Position numbers and translations under genes: made by a program. A model generated the notes under the pieces. It saw only the letters and a program-made list of their open reading frames with translations. It did not search any database and was not told where the DNA came from. DNA of 64,000 nt from Patescibacteria group bacterium (GTDB lineage: Bacteria > Patescibacteria > UBA1384 > XYA2-FULL-43-10 > 1-14-0-10-43-13): assembly GCA_023484645.1 (NCBI GenBank), contig JAMCZZ010000041.1, forward strand, positions 1-64,000, read 5' to 3'. Positions 8,438 through 16,686 of this stretch are shown piece by piece (positions within the stretch are counted from its first letter, which is position 1; each line of letters starts with the position of its first letter).

Positions 8438-10148
8438 ATCGAGAAATTTCTTTAATAATGTCCCCCATTTCCATTTGCCCTTTATCGCCTTCGCCGTATT
8501 TTCTAACTGCAACTTTGTTTGCTTCTTTTTCTTTATCACCAACAATAAGCATGTATGGGATTTTTTGTAGTTCTGATTCACGAATTTTCTTGCCCATTGA
8601 CTCGCTTCTGTCATCTACCTCGACTCTAATATTTTTTTCTAGCAATTCTTTTTCAACTTTTTTCGCATATTCTAATTGCTTTTCAGAAATCGGGATAATC
8701 ACTGCTTGAACCGGCGCAAGCCATACTGGCAATGCTCCGGCAAAATGTTCGATCAATATGCCGATAAAGCGTTCAAAAGAGCCAAAAACGACGCGGTGGA
8801 GCATTACAGGACGCTTTTTACTGCCATCCTCAGCCGCATATTCCAAATCAAAACGTTCCGGCATAGCAAAATCCAATTGTATAGTTCCTGTTTGCCATGT
8901 TCTACCAATTGCATCTTCAATATGAAAATCAATTTTTGGACCATAAAAAGCACCGTCCCCGGGATTTAATTTGCAATCAATCTTCTTGTGATCAAGCGCT
9001 TTTTTCAAAGAATCTTCTGCTTTTTTCCACATCTCATCAGAGCCAATTGATCCTTCTTCTGGACGAGTAGAAAGTTCTAGATGATATTTAAGCCCAAGCT
9101 TTCCATACATTTTATCTATTAAATCAATAATGCCCACGACTTCCGATTCAATTTGCTCTGGCAAACAATAGATGTGTGCATCATCTTGATGAAAAGAACG
9201 TACTCGCATAAGACCATGTAATACACCGGCCAATTCATGGCGATGGACTAGCCCTACTTCAGCCATGCGAATTGGAAACTCTTTATAGGAATGAAGTTTA
9301 TTTTTATAAACTAAAATTCCACCAGGACAATTCATTGGTTTAACCGCGAAATCACGATTATCAATTTTAGTGAAATACATGTTTTCTTTGTAGTGATCCC
9401 AATGTCCCGATTCCTCCCATAGATTTCTAGACAATATTACTGGAGTTTTAATTTCAGAATAGCCCGCTTCTTTGTGCTCTTTTCTCCACCAATCCAAAAG
9501 TAAATTCCAAATCACCATCCCCTTTGGATGCCAAAAAGGAAAACCAGGACCTTCCTCATGAAAAGAGAATAAGCCCATCTGAACACCAAGTTTTCTATGG
9601 TCTCTTTTTTCAGCTTCTTGTAATACTTCTTCATACTTTTTAAGTTCTTCCTTATTCTCAAAACCTAGCCCATAAATTCGCTGGAGCATTTTATTTTTTT
9701 CACTACCTCGCCAATAAGCACCTGCGATTTTTTGAAGCTTCCATCCAACTTTTTTCAACTCTCCAGTTGACGAAACATGAGGGCCTTTACAAAGATCAAT
9801 AAAACCATCAATGCTGTAAAAACTTGGTTTATCGTCAGATAGCTCTTTAATTAATTCAACCTTATAAGACTGATTTGTTTTTTTAACAAATTCAATTGCT
9901 TCTTTTTTTGACTTTTCATGTTTTTCAATTTTTATATCTTTTTCGATTATTTTGCGCATCTTTTCTTCCAGAATTGGTAAATCTTCAGGAATCAAGGTTC
10001 TTGGTAAATCAAAATCATAATAAAATCCATTTTCAATCGAAGGCCCTATTCCCAACTTTGCTTCCGGGAACATTTCCAAAACTGCCATTGCTAAAACATG
10101 GCTTAAAGAATGACGAACTGTTTCTATTTTATTTTTTGTATCTGGCAT
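8421..10148 (-). CDS. thrS: Threonyl-tRNA synthetase lacking the TGS domain
   Basis: This class II synthetase charges tRNA-Thr. The N-terminus (IETVRHSLSHVLAMAVLEMF) begins directly with the HxxxH editing domain; the usual 60-residue TGS domain is missing, giving 575 residues instead of about 640. The catalytic core has MNCPGG, the motif 2 region MRVRSFHQDDAHIYC and the class II motif 3 near VFGSFERFIGILIEHF. The C-terminal anticodon-binding domain follows. TGS-less ThrS is known in reduced bacteria. Upstream lies a structured leader with a terminator-like hairpin, which implies control of expression by threonine or tRNA status. Confidence 0.95.
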   Translation of the reverse strand: MPDTKNKIETVRHSLSHVLAMAVLEMFPEAKLGIGPSIENGFYYDFDLPRTLIPEDLPILEEKMRKIIEKDIKIEKHEKSKKEAIEFVKKTNQSYKVELIKELSDDKPSFYSIDGFIDLCKGPHVSSTGELKKVGWKLQKIAGAYWRGSEKNKMLQRIYGLGFENKEELKKYEEVLQEAEKRDHRKLGVQMGLFSFHEEGPGFPFWHPKGMVIWNLLLDWWRKEHKEAGYSEIKTPVILSRNLWEESGHWDHYKENMYFTKIDNRDFAVKPMNCPGGILVYKNKLHSYKEFPIRMAEVGLVHRHELAGVLHGLMRVRSFHQDDAHIYCLPEQIESEVVGIIDLIDKMYGKLGLKYHLELSTRPEEGSIGSDEMWKKAEDSLKKALDHKKIDCKLNPGDGAFYGPKIDFHIEDAIGRTWQTGTIQLDFAMPERFDLEYAAEDGSKKRPVMLHRVVFGSFERFIGILIEHFAGALPVWLAPVQAVIIPISEKQLEYAKKVEKELLEKNIRVEVDDRSESMGKKIRESELQKIPYMLIVGDKEKEANKVAVRKYGEGDKGQMEMGDIIKEISRYETRC

Positions 10149-10184
10149 AAATTCCCCATCGATTTAATTAATAACTTAATAAAA

Positions 10185-10299
10185 AAGACCTGAACTCAAG
10201 AGCCGGTTCCCCGACGGTTCCATCTTGATATTGGTCTTAATTTACCTATTCGCTTAGGCTTGCGTTGATTCTCCGGGGCGGTACTCCCATCACAGAATC
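10185..10299 (-). promoter_or_regulatory. Structured thrS leader with terminator and T-box-like UGGAACC motif
   Basis: Read on the minus strand, AAGACC pairs with GGTCTT (10233-10238 with 10185-10190) and TCAAGA with TCTTGA inside it, followed directly by a run of six U residues: a terminator ahead of the thrS ATG. The loop contains TGGAACCG, which resembles the T-box antitermination motif that binds the tRNA acceptor end. Upstream, GATTCT and AGAATC (10294-10299, 10267-10272) enclose a second hairpin. The region is short for a full T-box leader, so regulation by tRNA is a proposal. Confidence 0.5.
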
Positions 10300-10381
10300 A
10301 AATAAAATAACAATCTCATATTACCACTTTATGGAATAAAGTAAATAGATTTTTGGCCCATCTCATCTGATGGGCCAATGA

Positions 10382-10624
10382 TTAGCAAAAAAAGTGCTTT
10401 ACGATTCCATAAATGCTGCTGACGGTGACAAAAATCGATGACGCAAAAACACCTTTCTGCTTATGCACAGTGGTCGTTAGAAACCAAAACGGCTGACTAA
10501 TGAGACAAACAATGGAGCCCCACCAAAGACCGGCGTTCAAAAGCACCAGCCCTGTGCATGTTAACACTCCTAGTGGAAATTGGATTTTCTTGTCTAGCCT
10601 ATGCCAGTTAGTCTTCTGAAACAT
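10382..10624 (-). CDS. Small membrane protein with QPFWF motif (80 aa)
   Basis: The ATG at 10624 is chosen because GGAGGTGG lies six bases upstream; a longer frame exists but has no ribosome binding site. The protein has two to three hydrophobic segments and the core VCLISQPFWFLTTTVHKQKG, closely similar in pattern to the protein at 6149-6400. Function is unknown. It is a stand-alone gene between thrS and the nucleotide operon and is GC-richer than its neighbours. Confidence 0.6.
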   Translation of the reverse strand: MFQKTNWHRLDKKIQFPLGVLTCTGLVLLNAGLWWGSIVCLISQPFWFLTTTVHKQKGVFASSIFVTVSSIYGIVKHFFC

Positions 10625-10676
10625 TAACAGCCACCTCCATATCATCCGTGAGATCATATTATCAAACCATTTGAAT

Positions 10677-10712
10677 TATAAAAAGAGTCTTATGGAAAAG
10701 ACTCTTTTTATA
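10677..10712. terminator. Bidirectional terminator at the end of the nucleotide operon
   Basis: A 15-base stem with A-rich outer ends (AAAAAGAGTCTT against AAGACTCTTTTT) encloses a six-base loop. It lies 20 bases beyond the stop of the last operon gene and can terminate in both directions. Confidence 0.85.
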
Positions 10713-10731
10713 AATATTTATACTTTACTTT

Positions 10732-11613
10732 TTATTTGCTTAAAATTTTTTTCAATTGTTCTATTAAATTATTGCTATTTTTAGCCTCAATCATATGCCT
10801 CACATTTGGGTTGCCTCTTGCCATCCGACTAACCTTTTGACCCTCAAACCACCACAAAATAATATCGGAAGAAGCTATTCTAGCAAGCTCTAGTTCTGCT
10901 CCAACACCTAGTGACGGTTCGCCGACATAAGCAATTATTAGATCCGAAGACGCCACTTCCCTGTGATCTTTCTTCCACACAATGCTGGGTGAAACTTCTG
11001 GATCACTTATTGGATCGGTGCCGCCTAAATGAGGCACATAAATATTAGAACAAAAAGCAGAACACGTTGCAGCAATATCTTCATATATTTTCTTTAAATC
11101 ATGTTTTTTATCAGAAATAGTCAACGCGCCAGAAATATAAATTTTACCTATATTAGAAGAAATGTTGAATTTTTTTTCTGCCCCTTCTTCCAAATATACG
11201 TTATTAATTCCAACTTCTATCATTGCGTTCCAGCATGGCTCGCAACACCACCAGTGTCCCCATAAATAAAGATCTGCCCCTTTGACATCTATATTTTTAC
11301 TTTTTGCATTCCCACAAGCAGTTTGCTCAGCATGACCTTCTTGCTTGCAAACCTCCTTGCAGAAATGATAATCTGTTCCAGTTTTACTGCCACGCAAAAC
11401 CCTTGGACAAACATTAATATGAACTCCTGCGTTCGATCCGACCGCAACAATTTTACCATTTTTCACGATTACAGCTCCGGTGGTTTGCTTAGCACACCCT
11501 TTATGTTCTGCCGCTTTTTTTGCGGCAAGTATAAAAACATTGTCGCTAGAAACGTGGAGAATTTCCCTGCCTTTCGGTAGATAAGGATATTTGATTTTTT
11601 TCTTCGTTGTCAT
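10732..11613 (-). CDS. Fusion of dCMP deaminase-like domain and DNPH1-like deoxynucleotide N-hydrolase
   Basis: Residues 1-150 are a zinc cytidine/dCMP deaminase domain: the catalytic HAE is at 94-96 and zinc ligands C124 and C127 lie in WCCEPCW. Residues 157-293 are a nucleoside deoxyribosyltransferase-like domain closest to DNPH1 (Rcl): it has IYISGALT, then EPSLGVGAELELA with the expected catalytic Glu at about 240, then VSRMARG. DNPH1 proteins cleave the N-glycosidic bond of deoxynucleoside monophosphates, with 5-hydroxymethyl-dUMP a known substrate in humans. The joined protein would deaminate a dCMP and then destroy the dUMP product, or choose between products. It is the last gene of the operon and overlaps dcd by 68 bases. 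Confidence 0.78.
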   Translation of the reverse strand: MTTKKKIKYPYLPKGREILHVSSDNVFILAAKKAAEHKGCAKQTTGAVIVKNGKIVAVGSNAGVHINVCPRVLRGSKTGTDYHFCKEVCKQEGHAEQTACGNAKSKNIDVKGADLYLWGHWWCCEPCWNAMIEVGINNVYLEEGAEKKFNISSNIGKIYISGALTISDKKHDLKKIYEDIAATCSAFCSNIYVPHLGGTDPISDPEVSPSIVWKKDHREVASSDLIIAYVGEPSLGVGAELELARIASSDIILWWFEGQKVSRMARGNPNVRHMIEAKNSNNLIEQLKKILSK

Positions 11614-12277
11614 TTTGATTTATTAAATGCTTTTTCTTTAATTGCTCTAAATTGCCATCCCGAATAATATTTATCTCGTCATGAGGATCAAATTTATAGT
11701 CTAGCTGGTAGCCTTGTACTCCCTGATATTTTGGTCTGGCCACGCCGTGAGTTAAAGACTCTTCTTTTGAGAGTGTGCTTTCTGTTCGGTGAAAAACTAG
11801 CTGAGCGATGCGTTCGCCTGGATATATTTTAATTTTTTGAGTCCTTGTTTGATTGAAGACTGGAATCATTAAAGAGCCTTCATAATAAGGATCAATCACC
11901 CCCGACTCAATTGAAATACCTCTTCTTGTGGTTGAACTGCGAGGATACAATATTGAAATTATTCCGCCCGATTTTATTAAGATTTTTTCATACGTCGAAA
12001 TAAGAATAAACTCACCCGGTAAAAGATCGAACGTTTGACCAGGTTTCAAATGAATATGGTCCAAAACTTCACTTTTCTCTTCATTATTTAAATGATCAAC
12101 ATTCAAATCTTTTCGTCCACTTTCTGAAAGAGCCCATATTTTCGGAATAAAAAAGTTCATACCTACTCGAATATCCACTGCTGCCGGCTGCAGTTGAAAT
12201 TGATCCAAGCCGGGCTCAAAAGCCAGTTCCCCCTTATTGATTGATTCGATAATCTCATTTTTGGTTAGAACTGACAT
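11546..12277 (-). CDS. dcd: dCTP deaminase family protein
   Basis: The protein belongs to the dUTPase/dCTP deaminase fold: STTRRGISIESGVIDPYYEG and the following MIPVFNQTRTQKIKIYPGER match the dCTP deaminase active-site region, with Arg-Ser near YPRSS and a catalytic Glu in the middle of the ESGVIDP segment. It converts dCTP to dUTP, or to dUMP in bifunctional members. The ATG at 12277 is chosen because GGAG lies seven bases upstream; an ATG four codons earlier is part of that sequence. It overlaps the DHFR gene by 23 bases and the fusion gene by 68. At 243 residues it is longer than most family members because of a polar C-terminal tail. Confidence 0.85.
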   Translation of the reverse strand: MSVLTKNEIIESINKGELAFEPGLDQFQLQPAAVDIRVGMNFFIPKIWALSESGRKDLNVDHLNNEEKSEVLDHIHLKPGQTFDLLPGEFILISTYEKILIKSGGIISILYPRSSTTRRGISIESGVIDPYYEGSLMIPVFNQTRTQKIKIYPGERIAQLVFHRTESTLSKEESLTHGVARPKYQGVQGYQLDYKFDPHDEINIIRDGNLEQLKKKHLINQNDNEEKNQISLSTERQGNSPRF

Positions 12278-12782
12278 AGTTAACTCCATATTTTAATAAC
12301 ACTGTTTGATTTACTTTTTTTACTGATTTTAAGATCAAATTTATATCTTTTTTCTTGTCTGAAAATATTCTCATGCCGGTTCCAAATATTTTTGGTTCAA
12401 TATTAATCCACAATTCATCAATTAATTTGTAATCTAGAAAAATTGAATTAATTGCACTTCCGCCACCAATAAAAACTTTATTATATCCCCTGTCTTTTAA
12501 CTCTTTTAATAGTTTTTTTGGATTTTCAACTGTCTTATACTCTAACGATCCCTCAATATTCTCACCCAAATGATCACGAGTTAATATAATATTCAACCGT
12601 CCCGGCAATGGTCTGGAGCCAAATGTTTTAAAAGTATTATGGCCAAAGATTATAACGCCTGCTTTTTTTGTTTCCTCAACAAAAAATTTCTTGTCTTCCT
12701 TTGACGTCCAATCCGCTGAATGGTTTTGGTCGTAGGCAATACTGCCATCGAGCGATTCTGCCATTATAATTATTGTTTTCAT
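12255..12782 (-). CDS. Dihydrofolate reductase-like protein (RibD C-terminal/DHFR fold)
   Basis: The 175-residue protein has the DHFR-fold pattern: MAESLDGSIAYDQ near the start, GHNTFKTFGSRPLPGRLNII in the cofactor loop region and VFIGGGSAINSIFL for the GG cofactor motif. It is in the divergent class often annotated as dihydrofolate reductase or RibD C-terminal reductase. Next to a thymidylate synthase homologue and glyA, a role in regenerating tetrahydrofolate is likely. It overlaps the synthase gene by four bases (ATGA), indicating tight coupling. Confidence 0.8.
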   Translation of the reverse strand: MKTIIIMAESLDGSIAYDQNHSADWTSKEDKKFFVEETKKAGVIIFGHNTFKTFGSRPLPGRLNIILTRDHLGENIEGSLEYKTVENPKKLLKELKDRGYNKVFIGGGSAINSIFLDYKLIDELWINIEPKIFGTGMRIFSDKKKDINLILKSVKKVNQTVLLKYGVNYVSSNQK

Positions 12783-13609
12783 AATGCTATTTGCATCTTT
12801 TTAACTGCCGGTTTTGGTTTATATTGTTCTGATAAAATATTAAATATTTCCTCGATTAAAGTCTCGTCTCCCTCCATGGCTCTATCTAAATAATCCGGCT
12901 TAGGCTCAAAAATAATTGGCGGGTGGCTATTTTCTCTATCTAACAATTCCCAAGCTTGATCATAATGATTCTCATAAATATGGGCGTTGCTTACAGAATG
13001 GGTATATATGCCTGGCTTAACACCGAGTTTTGCGGCTAACAGATATTGAAGCAGTGAAAAACCGGCAACATCATGAGGAGCACCCAGCATCATATCATTT
13101 GATCTAATTATAGAATGAAGATGAAGTTTATCGCCTATAATATTGGCAGTAAAAGTGTAGGGACATGGAACATTCTTTTTTCTTGTTCCATCTATAAGCC
13201 CATCATCTGCTGGATCCCAGGTTACGACAACACCATGTCTTGACGTAGGCTCTTTTTCCAAAAGTTTAAGAAGTCCCATAATTTGGTCTCTACCAAAATG
13301 GTGTCGCCACCTGTGTCCGTAGGCAGCAGCAATACTGCCGTCTTCTTCACGAAAGTCGTCCCATATTTTAGTGTATTTAGTTAAGAATTCGTCTGGATCT
13401 TTACCGCCAGAGATAAACCAAACCATCTCGGCTACAAATAACTTTACTGGAATTTTTCGCAAAGTTAAAATAGGAAAGCCAAAATCAGTCTGAATTGTAA
13501 GCCCTGGAACGGCTTTGACCTTCATTCCAGTACGCTCATGATATTCTTCAATGCCCTCGTTTAGAATTCGGAGGACGGCATTTTGATAAACTTTATCGAA
13601 CTGTGTCAC
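12779..13609 (-). CDS. Thymidylate synthase homologue with Asp at the base-recognition position
   Basis: The 276-residue protein aligns along the whole of ThyA: Glu61 in AEMVWFISG, YGHRWR near 97-102, catalytic Cys149 in VPCPY, Arg169-Ser170-Asp172 in IIRSNDMMLG, and His210 and Tyr212 in NAHIYENH. Two changes stand out: the Cys is followed by Pro instead of His, and GAPHDVAGF has Asp180 where ThyA has the Asn that reads uracil (G-x-P-F-N-I-A). In dCMP hydroxymethylases and in engineered ThyA this Asp favours dCMP. The start is GTG with AAAGGAG five bases upstream. It overlaps the kinase gene by 17 bases. It may still make dTMP; the specificity is inferred. Confidence 0.85.
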   Translation of the reverse strand: MTQFDKVYQNAVLRILNEGIEEYHERTGMKVKAVPGLTIQTDFGFPILTLRKIPVKLFVAEMVWFISGGKDPDEFLTKYTKIWDDFREEDGSIAAAYGHRWRHHFGRDQIMGLLKLLEKEPTSRHGVVVTWDPADDGLIDGTRKKNVPCPYTFTANIIGDKLHLHSIIRSNDMMLGAPHDVAGFSLLQYLLAAKLGVKPGIYTHSVSNAHIYENHYDQAWELLDRENSHPPIIFEPKPDYLDRAMEGDETLIEEIFNILSEQYKPKPAVKKMQIAL

Positions 13610-14147
13610 AACACTCCTTTAAAATTTTATCGATTTTTTTTCGAAGCTCATCCTCCGTGCCACTGTTATTAATAATAAAATCAGCTTTTTCCTTGCACAA
13701 ATCTACTCTTTGGGAGCTTTTTCCCGAACCCTCAAGTTCTTCCTTGTCCCTCAATTCATCCAGGGTCATTTTTCCTTCTACATCCCTGGAACGTGAAACC
13801 ATTCTTTTATAACGAATTTCTATGGGCGCATCTATAAAAAATAAAATAAAATCATCCTGATGTTTAAGGAAATCTATTTCTTCTGGTCTTCTAACGGCAG
13901 AAATAACTAAGTTTTCTCTATTTTTTCTTTTTAATGCTCTTTTTGCTAAAAAATCACCACCTTCTTCTTCGTTTAATTTATTAGCTAAAATTCTAACTGA
14001 TTCCCTATCAACACCTGTGCCGTTTTCAACAGCAATTTCTCGTAAAATGTCAGCCAAAGAAAAATGCTGAAAACCTTTTTCTGTTTCCAAATATTTAGCG
14101 ACAAGATCTTTGCCGGCGCCGAATGTACCTGATATTCCTATTATCAT
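13593..14147 (-). CDS. P-loop nucleotide kinase, dephospho-CoA kinase or dNMP kinase-like
   Basis: Walker A is GTFGAGKD at residues 7-14, followed by LETEKGFQHFSLADILREIA, a layout shared by the UPF0200/dephospho-CoA-kinase-like group and by some deoxynucleoside monophosphate kinases. The lid region holds RSRDVEGK. At 184 residues it has normal small-kinase length. Its place between glyA and the thymidylate synthase homologue suggests a nucleotide substrate, possibly a modified dNMP, but a cofactor role is also possible. Confidence 0.65.
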   Translation of the reverse strand: MIIGISGTFGAGKDLVAKYLETEKGFQHFSLADILREIAVENGTGVDRESVRILANKLNEEEGGDFLAKRALKRKNRENLVISAVRRPEEIDFLKHQDDFILFFIDAPIEIRYKRMVSRSRDVEGKMTLDELRDKEELEGSGKSSQRVDLCKEKADFIINNSGTEDELRKKIDKILKECCDTVR

Positions 14148-14160
14148 ACTTTGTCCTACT

Positions 14161-15417
14161 TTATTTATTAATCCCTGGAACTGGAAACTTGAGGCACATT
14201 TCCCTAACTTCTTCTTTTATTTCTGCTAATTTTTCGTCATTATCTTTATTTTCATAAACCAGATTAAATAGTTCTGCAATTCTTTGCATTTCAACCAAAC
14301 CCATACCGCGAGTAGTCAATGCAGCAACTCCAACCCTAATTCCAGAAGTGACTGCCGGAGGAAGAGGATCGCCAGGAATTGCATTTTTGTTGACCGTAAT
14401 TTCTGCTTTGCCTAATGCATCCTCAAATTCTTTTCCAGTAATATTTTTACTTCTTAAATCCACCAAGCATAAGTGGTTATCAGTGCCGCCACTGACTAAA
14501 TTAAAATCAAAAGAACTCAAAGTTTTGGCAAAACAGCTCATATTATTCACGATGTTTTTGGCGTACTCTTTAAAATTTGGCTTTAAGGCTTCCCCAAAAG
14601 CAACTGCTTTGGCAGCAATGATGTGCTCATGAGGACCACCTTGTAACCCTGGGAATACCGCTTTGTCAATTGCCTTGGCATATTTTTCCTTACAAATAAT
14701 CATTGCACCGCGCGGACCACGAAGTGTTTTGTGAGTTGTTGTCATCACAACATCAACAAATGGGAATGGGCTTGGATGAACTCCTCCAATTATTAATCCG
14801 GAAATATGAGAAATGTCAGCCATATGAATCGCTCCGACTTCATCAGCAATTTCTTGAAATTTTTTAAAATCAATTTGACGAGGATATGCAGTTGCTCCGG
14901 AGACAATAATCTTTGGCTTGTGTTTTCTTGCTAAATCACGAACTTCATCATAATTAATTCTTTGGTCATCTTCACGAACACTGTACTGTATGAAATTGTA
15001 TGCACGACCGGAAAAGTTAACTTTATGGCCATGAGTCAAATGACCACCCTGAGCCAAGCTCATTCCCATTAAAGTATCACCGAATTCTGCCAACGCAAAA
15101 TAGATGGCAATATTAGCAGGAGAGCCAGAGTATGGTTGTACATTAGCATGCCACTCTGGTTCAGATAGACCAAAAAGTTTTAATGCGCGCTCACAAGCCA
15201 AAGTTTCAACCTTATCAGTCCACTCTTGTCCACCATAATATCTTTTTCCAGGATACCCTTCTGAATATTTGTTAGTAAAAATAGAGCCCATCAATTCCAG
15301 TACGGCTTCTGAAACATAATTTTCTGAAGCAATCATCTCAAGGCCTTCTCTTTGTCTTTTTTTCTCGCCTTCCAAAATTTTAGATACTTCTTTGTCTGCT
15401 ACTTTTAAATCTACCAT
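14161..15417 (-). CDS. glyA: Serine hydroxymethyltransferase
   Basis: This PLP enzyme converts serine and tetrahydrofolate to glycine and 5,10-methylene-tetrahydrofolate, the one-carbon donor for thymidylate synthase. Family motifs are clear: [34 protein letters not shown] and the PLP lysine in [12 protein letters not shown] near residue 226. The 418-residue length is normal. GGGGAGG lies five bases before the ATG at 15417, which overlaps the end of tmk by seven bases. Its position in the operon fits direct supply of methylene-THF to the next enzymes. Confidence 0.97.
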   Translation of the reverse strand: MVDLKVADKEVSKILEGEKKRQREGLEMIASENYVSEAVLELMGSIFTNKYSEGYPGKRYYGGQEWTDKVETLACERALKLFGLSEPEWHANVQPYSGSPANIAIYFALAEFGDTLMGMSLAQGGHLTHGHKVNFSGRAYNFIQYSVREDDQRINYDEVRDLARKHKPKIIVSGATAYPRQIDFKKFQEIADEVGAIHMADISHISGLIIGGVHPSPFPFVDVVMTTTHKTLRGPRGAMIICKEKYAKAIDKAVFPGLQGGPHEHIIAAKAVAFGEALKPNFKEYAKNIVNNMSCFAKTLSSFDFNLVSGGTDNHLCLVDLRSKNITGKEFEDALGKAEITVNKNAIPGDPLPPAVTSGIRVGVAALTTRGMGLVEMQRIAELFNLVYENKDNDEKLAEIKEEVREMCLKFPVPGINK

Positions 15418-16073
15418 CTTGCCTCCCCTGTATTTAATCTTTCATTATTCATTTCTCTGCCAAAACCAAATTTATTAAAAATGATTTGGCTTACTTCTTT
15501 CTCAATATCTCCGATTTCTTTCTCTCCGTCAATAATTACAAAACCATTTTTTTCATCTCTAGCGAGTGCTTCATAGGTTTCTAAAGTTTTTTCTAGTTTT
15601 TTCTCTTCTTCAAAAAATTCAAAACCATCTCTCGACTTACCTATCCGATCAATGCAAACTTTAGGCGGGACTTTAATAAAAAAGGTAATATCCGGCAAAA
15701 TAAAATGCTTGTTAATTTCTTTGAGCCATCCTACATCTACGCCAATCGAACCGAAAGCAATGCTAGAAAAAGCATAGCGATCAGAGATAATTATGTTTCC
15801 TTTTTCTAAAGCCGGAATTATTTCGCTTGCAAGATGATGAGAACGGTCTGCTGCGTACAGAAGTTGAAATCCTTCAGCTGGAATTGTCCAATGTTTTGTC
15901 AAAACACCACGAATTAAGCCACCGATTATATTGTTAGTAGGCTCTTTTGTTGTGAAAACAGTTTTACCGACATTTCGCAAATTTTTTGCCAAAAGGCCGA
16001 CTTGGGTAGAGCTGCCCGAGCCATCAAGTCCTTCAAATGCAATAAATAATCCTTTGTAATTATGTTTAATCAT
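15411..16073 (-). CDS. tmk: Thymidylate kinase
   Basis: Tmk phosphorylates dTMP to dTDP. The P-loop is [12 protein letters not shown] near residues 11-22, the DRY-type motif appears as [12 protein letters not shown], and the lid region follows a DGFEFF segment. The start at 16073 is chosen because it forms an ATGA overlap with the dut stop; a longer frame would run into dut. The protein is then 220 residues, a normal size. Confidence 0.92.
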   Translation of the reverse strand: MIKHNYKGLFIAFEGLDGSGSSTQVGLLAKNLRNVGKTVFTTKEPTNNIIGGLIRGVLTKHWTIPAEGFQLLYAADRSHHLASEIIPALEKGNIIISDRYAFSSIAFGSIGVDVGWLKEINKHFILPDITFFIKVPPKVCIDRIGKSRDGFEFFEEEKKLEKTLETYEALARDEKNGFVIIDGEKEIGDIEKEVSQIIFNKFGFGREMNNERLNTGEARW

Positions 16074-16495
16074 TTCTTGCCTGTTGAGCCATGACAATTA
16101 GTTCCTCTTGCTGATTTTGATAATTCTTCAACCACTTGGATATTTGGACGTTCAATTTTCTGAATTAATAATTGAGCCACCTTGTCGCCTTTTTCAACCT
16201 CATAATCTTTACTACCCAAATTTAACAGCCCGATAATATACTCTCCACGATAGCCGGCATCGTACACACCCCCCACCGTTTTAATTGTTTGTTTAGCTGC
16301 CAATCCGCTCTTATCCCAAATCAAAGCAACATAATTGTCCGGAAATTCCATCGCGATCCCGGTTTTAACACAATAGACGATTCCCGGTTTTAAAATGCAA
16401 TTTTCTATACTATATAAATCTAACCCGGCATCATTATGATAGGCAAACTTGGGAATTATTGCATCAGGATGTAATTTTTTGATTTTTAGGTCCAT
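16070..16495 (-). CDS. dut: dUTP diphosphatase
   Basis: The trimeric dUTPase hydrolyses dUTP to dUMP. Its five motifs are present: AGLDLYS, DKSGLAAK, GGVYDAGYRGEY with the catalytic Asp, GDKVAQLLI and the C-terminal [12 protein letters not shown], a variant of RGxGGFGSTG. The first gene of the operon, it ends in an ATGA overlap with tmk. The ATG at 16495 gives 141 residues; a TTG four codons upstream is possible. No ribosome binding site is evident, so a very short or weakly read leader is likely. Confidence 0.93.
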   Translation of the reverse strand: MDLKIKKLHPDAIIPKFAYHNDAGLDLYSIENCILKPGIVYCVKTGIAMEFPDNYVALIWDKSGLAAKQTIKTVGGVYDAGYRGEYIIGLLNLGSKDYEVEKGDKVAQLLIQKIERPNIQVVEELSKSARGTNCHGSTGKK

Positions 16496-16564
16496 TAAAT
16501 ATGGCAATTAATTGCTCGGTTTTTAGATCTAATTATTTTTGTTTATTTTTGTTTCTGTTTTTTT

Positions 16565-16609
16565 ATTGTAACCTCAAAAAGACAAAACTCAAAATCAATC
16601 TTATCCACA
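16565..16609 (-). promoter_or_regulatory. Promoter of the nucleotide operon with an adjacent DnaA box
   Basis: On the minus strand TTGAGT (16587-16592) and TACAAT (16565-16570) are 16 bases apart, a plausible sigma-70 promoter for dut and the genes behind it. Just upstream, TTATCCACA at 16601-16609 is a perfect match to the DnaA box. A single box next to a nucleotide-supply promoter could link dNTP synthesis to replication initiation. Confidence 0.55.
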
Positions 16610-16641
16610 AGGAAAAGCACTGTTAATCTTACCAACCAACA

Positions 16642-16677
16642 TTCCGCAAATATACACGATCGTGTATATTTGCGGAA
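16642..16677. terminator. Perfect 36-bp palindrome between rnhB and the nucleotide operon
   Basis: TTCCGCAAATATACACGA is followed at once by its exact reverse complement. It lies ten bases beyond the rnhB stop and probably ends that transcript; no U-tract follows. The full symmetry would also suit a protein-binding site. Confidence 0.55.
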
Positions 16678-16686
16678 CAGAACAAC

